A stretch of 64,000 bases of DNA from Janthinobacterium sp. GW458P (GTDB lineage Bacteria; Pseudomonadota; Gammaproteobacteria; Burkholderiales; Burkholderiaceae_D). The position numbers and the translations under genes were made by a program. Of the stretch, positions 24,851 through 34,600 are shown piece by piece (position 1 is the stretch's first letter; every line of letters begins with the position of its first letter). The notes under the pieces are model-generated. The model was not told the origin of the DNA and ran no database searches. It saw nothing but the letters and a program-made list of their open reading frames with translations. The DNA is taken from positions 1 to 64,000 of the forward strand of contig NZ_NEGZ01000031.1 in NCBI RefSeq assembly GCF_002127585.1. Direction: 5' to 3'.

Positions 24851-27244
24851 CTATTTCGTCTCCGGCCTGGCCTCCGGCTTTGGCTCGGACGCCTTCAGCG
24901 GTGTTTTGACATCCTTCATCAGGTTGTTCTTGTCGCGGTCCAGCTTGAACAGTTCCAGGCGCGATGGCGTGATTTTCCTCGGCCAGGAATTATTGCTGGT
25001 GTCGATATCAGCCGTCTCCCAGTACGGGTCCTGCACCAGCCCCACCATCGGTTCGTCCGCGATGATCACCTTGCTGATCTTGTGCGGCGCGTAGCGCCAC
25101 ACTTCGGCCGGCACGCGCTCGGTGATTTTCCTGCCGCTTTGCAGTTCGATTTCCAGGATCAGCGGCATCACCAGACCGCCGAGATTCGAAAAATCGACCA
25201 GGTACAAATGCTTGCCCATGTTGTGCTGTTCCAGCAGTTTACGCTCCCATGGTTCCAGCGTTTCCTGCTCTTCCGCATAGCTGTTGCGGTCCTTGTTGGT
25301 GACCGTGAACTCATCGTGCTGGTTATAGAAATCCTTCAGCGCAGGATCGGTATCCACCTTCTTCGGCAGCGCCTTGTTGCGCTGGTCCGAGATCGAGATA
25401 GGCTGCGCCGCCTTCTGCGCCTTCTTCCACGCCTTTTCCGTTTCCGGATTCTTTGTACTCACGCCATATTCGCTGATGCCGTCGATGCTGATGTCGACCG
25501 CGTCGGTGGTGTAGAACCAGCCGCGCCAGAACCAGTCCAGGTCCGTGCCGGAAGCGTCTTCCATGGTGCGGAAAAAATCGGCCGGCGTCGGGCGCTTGAA
25601 TTTCCAGCGCAAGGCGTACTGCTTGAAGGCGAAGTCGAACAGTTCGCGCCCGAGGATGGTTTCGCGCAGGATATTGAGGGCGGTGGCAGGCTTGTCGTAG
25701 GCATTCGCCGTAAACTGCAGCAAGGATTCTGAATTGGTCATGATGGGCACCTGGTTCTGACTGCGCATGTAGTCGACGATCTTGCGCGGCTCGCCATTCC
25801 AGGACGGGAAATGCTCTTCCCACGCCTGCTCGGCCAGGTACTGCAGGAAGGAATTGAGGCCCTCGTCCATCCACGTCCACTGGCGCTCGTCCGAGTTGAC
25901 GATCATGGGGAAATAATTGTGCCCCACTTCATGGATGATCACGCCGATCAGGTCATATTTGGTCGTCTTCGAATACGTAATTTCCCCCGTCTTCTTGTCC
26001 TTCACGGGGCGCCCGCCATTAAACGCAATCATCGGATACTCCATGCCGCCCACGGCGCCATTGACGGAAATCGCGTTCGGATACGGATAGTCGAAACTGT
26101 ATTTGTTGTACTGCTCGATCGCATGCGCGACGGCGCGCGTGCTGTACTGCTGCCACAGCGGATTACCCTCGTTCGGATAGTAGGACATGGCCATTACGCG
26201 CTTGCCGCCGCTATTCAAACCCTGCGCATCCCAGATAAACTTGCGGCTCGATGCCCACGCCACGTCGCGCACATTGGCCGCCTTGAAGTGCCAGGTTTTC
26301 ATGCCCGCCGCCCGGCCCTTTTCCGCCGCCAGCGCCTCGGCGGGCGTGATCACCAGCAGCGGCGTAGCGCTGTTTTTCGCCCTCGCCAGGCGTTCGCGCT
26401 GCGCCGTGCTCAACACGGTGGCAGGATTTTGCAATTCTCCCGTGGCCGCCACCACATGATCGGCCGGCACCGTCAGATACAGCTCGTAATCGCCAAACTC
26501 CAGCGTGAATTCACCCGAGCCAAGAAACTGCTTATGCTGCCAACCGACGGCGTCATAGTAGGCGGCCATGCGCGGGAACCACTGCGCGATCTGGAAAATC
26601 GCGTTCTTGTCGTCTTCAAAATACTCATAGCCGGAGCGCTCGACCAGCACCTTCTGGTCATTGATCTGATACGACCAGTCGATATTGAACGTGATGCTCT
26701 GGCCGGGCGCCAGCGCCACCGGCAAATCGATGCGCAGCATGGTCTGGTTGACAACATACGGCAGCGGCTTGCCGCTGGCCGCTTTCACGGCGGTAAGCTT
26801 GAAGCCGCCGTCAAATTCGCGGCCCGCATGGATGGCCCGCAAGTCCTCGAACTTCAGCGCTTCTTCTTCGCTGCTACCCAACCAGGCCTGGCGCGAGGGC
26901 GCGCTCAGGACGCGGCGCTGGTCAGCGTCCTTGCGCAAGCCATTCTGGTCCAGTTGCAGCCACAAGTACGCGAGGCTGTCGGGCGAGCGATTATGGTAAG
27001 TAATCTGTTCGCTGGCAGTGATCTCGCGGCGCGCTTCGTCCAGCGTGGCGCGGATCACGTAATCGGCGCGCTGCTGCCAGTAAGCGTGGCCGGGCGCGCC
27101 CGATGCGGTGCGGTAGGCGTTCGGCGTGGGCAGCAGTTCTTCGAGCTGGCGGAACTTGTCGTCGAAAGGCGCGGCGGCGCACATGGCGGTCAAGGGGGAA
27201 ATCAAGGTCAGGCACAGGGCAAGCAAGCGGACAAGAACCGGCAT
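24851..27244 (-). CDS. Exported M1-family metallopeptidase (large form)
   Basis: This 797-residue exported protein has a signal peptide (MPVLVRLLALCLTLISPLTA), an N-terminal beta domain, the motif GGMEYPM, and zinc site His438-Glu439-x2-His442 with Glu461 (HEVGHNYFP ... WMDEGL). A long C-terminal part includes a charged helical segment (residues about 640-690) and beta sandwich. The ATG at 27244 has GGAA seven bases upstream. An ATG at 27256 and the longer open frame lack a good site. It is a paralogue of the gene downstream only at family level. The substrate is unknown. It diverges from the manganese riboswitch transcript. Confidence 0.87.
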   Translation of the reverse strand: MPVLVRLLALCLTLISPLTAMCAAAPFDDKFRQLEELLPTPNAYRTASGAPGHAYWQQRADYVIRATLDEARREITASEQITYHNRSPDSLAYLWLQLDQNGLRKDADQRRVLSAPSRQAWLGSSEEEALKFEDLRAIHAGREFDGGFKLTAVKAASGKPLPYVVNQTMLRIDLPVALAPGQSITFNIDWSYQINDQKVLVERSGYEYFEDDKNAIFQIAQWFPRMAAYYDAVGWQHKQFLGSGEFTLEFGDYELYLTVPADHVVAATGELQNPATVLSTAQRERLARAKNSATPLLVITPAEALAAEKGRAAGMKTWHFKAANVRDVAWASSRKFIWDAQGLNSGGKRVMAMSYYPNEGNPLWQQYSTRAVAHAIEQYNKYSFDYPYPNAISVNGAVGGMEYPMIAFNGGRPVKDKKTGEITYSKTTKYDLIGVIIHEVGHNYFPMIVNSDERQWTWMDEGLNSFLQYLAEQAWEEHFPSWNGEPRKIVDYMRSQNQVPIMTNSESLLQFTANAYDKPATALNILRETILGRELFDFAFKQYALRWKFKRPTPADFFRTMEDASGTDLDWFWRGWFYTTDAVDISIDGISEYGVSTKNPETEKAWKKAQKAAQPISISDQRNKALPKKVDTDPALKDFYNQHDEFTVTNKDRNSYAEEQETLEPWERKLLEQHNMGKHLYLVDFSNLGGLVMPLILEIELQSGRKITERVPAEVWRYAPHKISKVIIADEPMVGLVQDPYWETADIDTSNNSWPRKITPSRLELFKLDRDKNNLMKDVKTPLKASEPKPEARPETK

Positions 27245-27395
27245 GGCGCATTCCATCTGGGAGTCGTGGACAGAACTGCATTCTAAGTCGAGTCTGTTTG
27301 CAAATCGATCATTGTTGTGGAAGTCCCACACGCAGCACAGCGCCGGCGGCCAGTGGCACTGGCGCAGAAACAGGCATTGGCGTATGATGCGCCTC

Positions 27396-27545
27396 GAACA
27401 TTGGGGAGTAGTCGTCCCGCGGTCCTGCCGCAGGAACCTGTATCAACATAATTGGCCCGCAGGCCATGGTGCAGGTGGTTGAAAAACTTGACGAGACCAT
27501 TGATCCAGGGCGGCCGCATGGGCCGGAGTCGCCCGTGGATCATTG
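27396..27545 (+). promoter_or_regulatory. yybP-ykoY manganese riboswitch
   Basis: The leader has both conserved loop strands of the yybP-ykoY class: TTGGGGAGTAG (27401-27411) and CTTGACGAGACC (27487-27498), which together build the Mn2+ pocket. Between them are helices and the stretch GCAGGTGGTTGAAAAA. A long hairpin follows at once, TGATCCAGGGCG (27501-27512) pairing with CGCCCGTGGATCA (27530-27542), and could be the expression platform. A -10 TATGAT lies at 27383-27388. The gene downstream is a manganese-exporter family member, the textbook partner. In this class Mn2+ binding generally turns expression on. Confidence 0.85.
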
Positions 27546-27581
27546 GTTAATTCGTCCGGCCCACGTACCTCTTGCAATCTC

Positions 27582-28157
27582 ATGGAAGCATTTCTCATCT
27601 CCACCGGCATCGTCGGCCTCGCTGAAATCGGCGACAAAACCCAACTCCTGGCCTTTCTGCTGGCCGCCAAATTCCGCAGGCCCCTGCCCATCGTGCTGGC
27701 GATTTTCGTCGCCACCGTTGCCAACCACGCGTTCGCCGCCGCCGTCGGCGCCTGGATCACCAGCATGCTGGGGCCGGACGTGCTGCGCTGGGTGCTGGGC
27801 GTGTCCTTTCTGGCCATGGCCGCCTGGACCCTGATCCCCGACAAGCTCGATGAAGAAGAGACCAGGCTGGCCAAATATGGCGTCTTCCTGACCACCCTGA
27901 TCGCCTTCTTCATGGCGGAAATGGGCGACAAGACACAGGTGGCCACGGTGGCGCTGGCGGCGCGCTACCACGACATTGTCTCCGTCGTGCTGGGCACCAC
28001 TCTCGGCATGATGCTTGCCAACGTCCCTGCCGTGTACTTGGGCGACAAGATTGCCAACCGCGTGTCGCTGCGTCTGGTGCACGGTATCGCGGCACTCGTA
28101 TTTGCCGGGCTGGGCGTGGCCACCCTGCTTGGCGCCGGTGCGCGCCTGGGTTTCTGA
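27582..28157 (+). CDS. UPF0016/GDT1-family manganese exporter (MneA/TMEM165 type)
   Basis: This 191-residue membrane protein has six helices in two repeats, each with the ExGDKT signature: LAEIGDKTQ near residue 14 and MAEMGDKTQ near residue 112. These acidic motifs form the divalent-cation path in the GDT1/TMEM165 family. Bacterial members controlled by yybP-ykoY riboswitches export Mn2+. The ATG at 27582 starts MEAFLISTGIVGLAEIGDKT, as in the family; the open frame upstream reads into the riboswitch. It has no obvious strong ribosome-binding site, which fits control by the leader. Confidence 0.9.
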   Translation: MEAFLISTGIVGLAEIGDKTQLLAFLLAAKFRRPLPIVLAIFVATVANHAFAAAVGAWITSMLGPDVLRWVLGVSFLAMAAWTLIPDKLDEEETRLAKYGVFLTTLIAFFMAEMGDKTQVATVALAARYHDIVSVVLGTTLGMMLANVPAVYLGDKIANRVSLRLVHGIAALVFAGLGVATLLGAGARLGF

Positions 28158-28227
28158 CACAGGGCTGAATAATTCCTCATTTACAATGTTCATGCTCATA
28201 ATTACAATATCGCCGACATAAACACAG

Positions 28228-28261
28228 GCGCGCCGGTCCCGCAAGGTCAGCGCGCTTTTTT
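28228..28261 (+). terminator. Rho-independent terminator after the manganese exporter
   Basis: GCGCGC (28228-28233) and GCGCGC (28250-28255) pair around a 16-nt loop and are followed by six Ts. The ribosome-binding site of the next small gene begins immediately after the T-run. Confidence 0.75.
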
Positions 28262-28270
28262 GAGGAATCT

Positions 28271-28621
28271 ATGCAGTTAAATGGAAAAGTGGCGGCGCTG
28301 TGCCTGGCCGCCTGTGCCAGCCATGCTCCCGCCGCCACGGCCGCACCCACTCATCGCCAGGCGCCTCTCGCTGCGGGCCAAGTCAGCCACGAAGTGCGTA
28401 CCCGCGACCTGCTGCTGTTGGGCGCAGGCTTGATCCTGCTGGCCGGCCGCCGCCGCCCCGGCTACGAAAAGTGGCAAGATCCGCTACAGGATTACAGCAA
28501 CAATAACACCGCGTACTCGCGGCTTTCGTCGCGCAGGACAATGCTGCCGTCCGCTACTGCCACGCCATCGAGCGACAATCCGACAGGTCGTCCCTGCGCC
28601 TTTTCCACCGTGATCGCGTAG
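28271..28621 (+). CDS. Small putative lipoprotein or anchored protein, tail overlapping ndvB
   Basis: The ORF has a strong GAGGA site six bases before its ATG, an N-terminal signal with lipobox-like LAAC (MQLNGKVAALCLAACASHAP), and a second hydrophobic helix capped by arginines (LLLLGAGLILLAGRRRP) that resembles a PEP-CTERM-type anchor without the PEP motif. Its last 43 codons are antisense to the end of the cyclic glucan synthase gene and look like chance sequence. The gene may therefore have lost its original stop, or the real protein may be this 116-residue product. I recognise no family and the function is unknown. Confidence 0.45.
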   Translation: MQLNGKVAALCLAACASHAPAATAAPTHRQAPLAAGQVSHEVRTRDLLLLGAGLILLAGRRRPGYEKWQDPLQDYSNNNTAYSRLSSRRTMLPSATATPSSDNPTGRPCAFSTVIA

Positions 28622-31600
28622 CTGCTGGCGCCGAAACGGTAGTGCAGCTTGAAGCTGTCCCATTCGGCCGGCATGCGGGGAGTGAGGCGCAGCACGTTCG
28701 CCTCGCGTGTCAAGCCCAGCAGGGATTCGACAATCAACCGGTACAACCAGCCCGACGACCCGGTATACCAGCTCCAGCCGCCGCGCCCGACGTGCGGCGC
28801 GACAGCATACACATCGGCCGTCACCACGTACGGTTCCACCTTGTAGCGCGCCACCGCCTGCGCGTCGGCGCCATGGCGCACGGGATTGATCATACGCAGC
28901 AGTTCCCACGCCTTTTCGCCATCGCCCATGCGGGCAAATGCCATCGCCGTCCAGATGGCCGCATGCGTGTACTGGCCGCCATTCTCGCGCACGCCAGGCA
29001 CATAGCCGCGGATATAGCCAGGATTGAGGCTGGATTTATCGAACGGCGGATCGAGCAACTGGATCACGCCGGAATCGCGCCGTACCAGGCGCGCATCGAC
29101 CTGGCGCATGGCACCGGCGACACGTTCCTTGTTGGCGGCGCCCGACAGCACGCCCCAGCTTTGCGAAATCGAATCAATCTGGCATTCCTCGTTGGTATGC
29201 GAACCGAGCGGCGTGCCATCGTCGAAATATGCGCGTCGGTACCACTCGCCATCCCACGCATGCTCCTCGATACTGGCCGCCAGTTTCACGGCTTCGTCAC
29301 GACAGAACTGCGCGAAGGCCGCATCGCCGCGCAGCACGGCTACCTCGGCGAAGCGCAGCAGCACCTCATACAGGAAGAAGGCCAGCCACACGCTCTCTCC
29401 CTTGCCGTGTTCGCCCACCTTGTCCATGCCGTCATTCCAGTCACAGGAGCCCATCAGCGGCAAGCCATGCACCCCCAGTCTCAGGCCATGGCGGATGGCC
29501 CGCACGCAGTGCTCGTACAAGTCGGCCGATTCGCCCGAACGCATAGGCAAGTCGTAGTACGAATCCTCTTCCGGCTTGACGGCGCGCCCCTCGATGAAGG
29601 GCGCCACTTCCGACAGCACGTTGACGTCACCGGTGGCAATCACATAACGGCAGGCGGCAAGCGGCAGCCACAGGTAATCGTCGGAGCAGTGCGTGCGCAC
29701 GCCGCGGTCCGAGGGCGGATGCCACCAGTGCTGCACGTCGCCTTCGACAAACTGGTGCGCCGAACACAGCAGCAAGTGGCTGCGCAGCAGTTGCGGCGCC
29801 GTGTGGATCATGGCCATCGCATCCTGCAGCTGGTCGCGAAAACCGTAGGCGCCGCCAGACTGGTAATAGCCGCTGCGCGCCCACAGACGACAGGCGATGG
29901 TCTGGTACATCAGCCAGCCGTTGGCGATGACATCGAGCGAAGGATCAGGCGTCTCGATACGCACGGCGCCCAGTGTCGTCTCCCAATGCGCGCGCACCGC
30001 TTCCAGCGCGCTGCGGGCCGCCTCTTTGCCAGCATGACGCTGCACCATGGTGCTGGCATCGGCATTGCGGCGCCCGCCCACGCCAAGGAGGAAGACGATT
30101 TCACGCTCCTGTCCCGGTTGCAGCTCGAACGGCACCTGGATTGCTGCGCACGGGTCCAGTCCCGTACCGGCCTTGCCGGACAGGCGCACGCGGCGCAGGG
30201 CGGCCGGCTGCGCCAGGCTGCCGTTGCGGCCGATGAACTCATTGCGGTCGCAGGTGATCGAGCGGATGCTGGCATCGGTATTGAAAAATCCGACGCGGCC
30301 CGAAAACTCCGTATTGTAGTTATTGCGCGCAAACAGCGCGCCGCTGATCGTATCGACCTCGGTCGCCACATGCATGCCGGACTTGGCGCGCAGGTCTGCC
30401 ATCACCCATTCCACGTAACCGGTGACGGACAGGCGGCGCGGCACGCCGCTGTCGTTGCGCACCTTGATCAGCGAGTATTTGACGGCTGCGTCCATCGCCA
30501 CATAGGTACACAATTCGGTGACGATGCCGCCCTCGCTGTGCTCGAAAATGCTGTAGCCGAAGCCGTGGCGCGTGACGTAGTCGCCGCTGCCGCGCGCCGG
30601 CAGGGCTGACGGCGACCAGAACTGCCCGCTGTGCTCGTCACGCACATAAAACGCTTCGCCGGACAGGTCGGACACGGGATCGTTCTGCCATGGCGTGAGG
30701 CGGAATTCATGCGCATTCTCGCTCCACGTATACGCCTGGCCGGCTTCCGACACTACCGTGCCAAACTGTGCATTGGCCAGCACGTTCGACCATGGCGCCG
30801 GCGTCTGTTTGCCCTCGCACGTGGTGATGACATATTCGCGTCCATCGGGCGTGAAACCGCCCAGGCCATTTTCCAGTATCAGTTCACGCGGCGCGGCGCG
30901 GTGCGGCACGCCGCCATGCTCGCGAGCAGGGTCCTGCAGCAGTGGCGGCATGCGCAGCACGGGGCTGGGTGGCCGCTTGACCTGCTCGGCCAGGGTGCCG
31001 CGCAAGTCACTGATGATGGCGCGCGCCACCGACTGCAGCAGGATGCGGTCTTCATTGGCGATCTGCTCGGCCAGGCGCACGAAGATGCCGCCCGGGCGGT
31101 CGATCGCCTGCGCGTCGATGCCCGAGGCAATCAGACCCATGATCTGGTCGTGCAGCAGCTGGCGGTAGCCCGACTGCTCCTCATACCAGATCACCAGGTC
31201 AACTATCAGTCCTTTCAGGCGCCAGTAGGCATGTGCCTGCACCATCTGGCGCGCCAGTTCGATATTGGCCACGTCGCGTATCTGCAGCAGCACGATCGGC
31301 AAATCGCCCGAGATGGCATACGCCCACAGGCCGGACTGGCCGCGCTGGTTCTTGATCAGGATGCCGGCCTCGGCGCGCAACGACGCGTTCGGATAGATGA
31401 CAGCATTGGCCAGGCGCGCATACAGCTGTGCATCCGCTTCGCTGGCATTGAGCTGGCGCAGTACCACCTGGCTGTGCGTCCAGGCCAGTTCGAACACCCG
31501 GTCGGCAAGGTGGCGATCCTGGTACTTGTCGATCAGGTGCAGCGCCGCCTCCCGCTGTTCCACCATGCCGGTCACGCTGTCGACCGTCACAGCCTGGTCG

Positions 31601-34600
31601 GGTTCGAGCGTGATCACATAGCGGACGGCCACGATGGGGTCGAGCACGGAGCCGTGGCCGCCACTGAGCGGCCCGCTGTCCTGCAGCGCCTGCGGCAGTT
31701 GCGCCGTGTTGCCGCGGCCGATGAAGCGCGCGCGGTCCGTCTCGAACGAGACTTCGTAGCGGTCCACGTCGTGCACCGTCATCACATGCAACAGCCACGG
31801 CATTTGCTCATCCTTCGAGCGGGGCCGGCGCGTGCACAAAATCGCGTTTTCGTGCGGCAGGATTTCCGTCTGCACAAACAATTTGCTGAACGCGGGATGG
31901 GCCGCATCGGCTGCCGCCGGCGCCATCACCACTTCGGCAAAACTGGTGATCTCGATGCGCCGCTGGCGGTTCGAATTATTGCTGATGCGCGTGCGGCGGA
32001 TTTCGATGTCGTCCTCGGGCGAAACGACGATTTCCGTGTACAAATCGAGGCCATGATCGGCGCGGCGGAACTCGGCCCGCCCTTCCGAGAAAATCACCTC
32101 GTATTTCTTCGGTTCCGCCAATGTGGGCTGGTACATGGTGGACCAGACAGCGCCGTCATCAAGGTCGCGCAGATAGCAGAAATTGCCCCAGTTATCGCGC
32201 GTGCTGTCCTCGCGCCAGCGCGTTACGGACAGGTCTTTCCAGCGGCTGTAGCTGCCGCCCGCATTGCTCACCATGACGTGGTAGCGTCCATTCGACAGCA
32301 ATTGCGTTTCCGGCACGGCGCTGTTGGCCTGCGTGAGGATACGCATCGGCATGGCCTGCTCGGGCGCGCCGCTGCGCAGCACCGCCAGTTCAGCCGTATT
32401 CGAGTAAAACGCCCCCGCTTGCGGCGTGCGCTCCTGCAGCACCAGCAAGGCCGATTGCAGCAGCGGATCAGACTCGAAACGGCGCTGCATCGGGCGGTCG
32501 TGCAGCAAATAGCTGAGGGCCAGGAATCCCATGCCCTGGTGATGCACCATGAAGGAACGGATGACGGCGCTGCCCTGCCCGCGCGGCAGGCGCGCCGTGG
32601 TGAAGTCGACCGCCTCAAAAAAGCCGTAACGCCCCATGTAGCCTGCCGCCTGCATGCGCTGCATGTTCTGGCACGACGCTTCCGGCTGTACCATCAGCCC
32701 CATCATGCTGGCGTACGGTGCCACCACCAGGTCGTCGGCCAAGCCCCGCTTCAGGCCCAGTCCCGGCACGCCGAAGGCGCGGTACTGGTAATTCAGGCTG
32801 GCGTCGACGGTGTTGTAGCCGGACTCGGAAATCCCCCATGGTACGTCGCGCTGGCGGCCATAGTCGATCTGCGCCTCGATGACCGAGTGGTAAGTCTGGT
32901 CGAGCAGGGTATTCGGATAGTTCGGCATCACCAGCAGCGGCATCAGGTACTCGAACATCGAGCCGCTCCACGACAGCAGCACGGGCTGCCCCGCTACCAT
33001 GCATAGCTGGCGCCCCAGGGCGAACCAGTGTTCCTGCGGCAGCTGGCCCTGGGCGATGGCAATGAAGCTGGCCAGGCGCACTTCGGAAGCCAATAAATCG
33101 TAGTAGCTGGGGTCAAGGCGCCGTTCACTGACGTTGTAGCCGATGGCCAGCAGTTTTGTCGACGGGTTGTACAGGAACGCGTATTCAATCTGCGCGAAGT
33201 CGCGTGCCTGGCCCGCCGCACGGGCGATGTCGCGCATGTGGCGGCCCGCCTGCTCGCGGCCCTGCGCCAGCAATGCAGCCAGCTCGGTGGGCATGCCTTC
33301 GGGCGCCTCGAGGTTCGCCAGTTGGCGCAGGGTCGGCACGCGCGCCAGCGTCACATCGACGCCCGCCTGCGCGACCCACGGCGCCAGCTGCAGCAACTCG
33401 GTCAGCGCTGCGCGGCACTGGCGGGCCAGCGCGCCGCTCCACATGGGCAGCTCGCCATCCTCGCTTTGCAGGGTCAGCGACAGCAGCGCGTCGGCCGCGC
33501 CATTCGCGGCGCTCAGGTAGGCATGCCATTCGGGCAGGCTCGCTGGCGCGGCCGGCATCTGCAGCAGCGCCAGCGATGCGCGCACCTCCTTGCCTTCGCC
33601 TTCGGCGGCAATGAACTCCTGCAGCACCTGCGCCGTCGTGCGAATGCCTTGCACGATCTGCGCGCCCAAAATGGGCGCGTCGTACAGTTCCACCAGACCA
33701 GGCTGCAAGGTCAGCAAGTGGCCGGCCAGGTTGCCGCTGTCGACCGTCGAGATGTACATCGGCTGCAGCGCCTTCAGGGTCTGCGTGTCGTACCAGTTAT
33801 AGAAATGGCCCTGGAAGCGCTCCAGCTCGCTCATGCTGTGCAGGGTGGCGCGGCTGCGCTCGATCAACTGCCCCATGGTGACATAACCGAAATCGTAGGC
33901 CGTCAGGTTGGCCAGCAGCGCCAGTCCGATGTTCGTCGGCGAGGTGCGGTGCGCCACCACCAGGTTCGGATGCTCCTGCATGTTATCGGGCGGCAGCCAG
34001 TGGTCGTCCGGTCCGACGAAGGTATCGAAATAGGCCCAGGTCTTGCGTGCCACGCCGTGCAAAAACCTCCCTTGCTCGGCTGACAGGCGCGCCACCGCCC
34101 GCTCGATGGGGCGGCTGATCCACCAGGCGATGGCGGGAGCCATCAGCCATAGCAGCAGCACCACGGCGGCGGCCGGCAACGCTGCCGGGCGCCAGGTCAG
34201 CAAGGCGGCAAAAGTGGCCAGCGCCAGCGCGGGCGAGCACCACATGGCGCGCCAGCTGTCCGCTTGCGAGCCTGTAGACACATGCAGGTTCGAGGCACGC
34301 CAGTCGAGCAGGTGTTTATGCGATACGCCCAGGCGCCACAGGGTGCGCGCGATGGCGTCCAGGCTGATCCAGGCCTCATAGGGCAGGAAGACGAGAGTCA
34401 GCATGGCATGCGAGAACTGCACGCCGCAGCGCCGCTCGAACGCCGCCAGGTGCTGGCGCCACAGCGTGTCGCGCGGCTTGCGCAACAAGTCGTACAGCGC
34501 CGAAAACACGGGCGGCAGGAAGATGATGGCCAGCACTGCCGCACTCCAGAACGCCACGTGCGGCAGGAAGCCCCACGCCAGCAGCAGGGACAGGGTGGTG

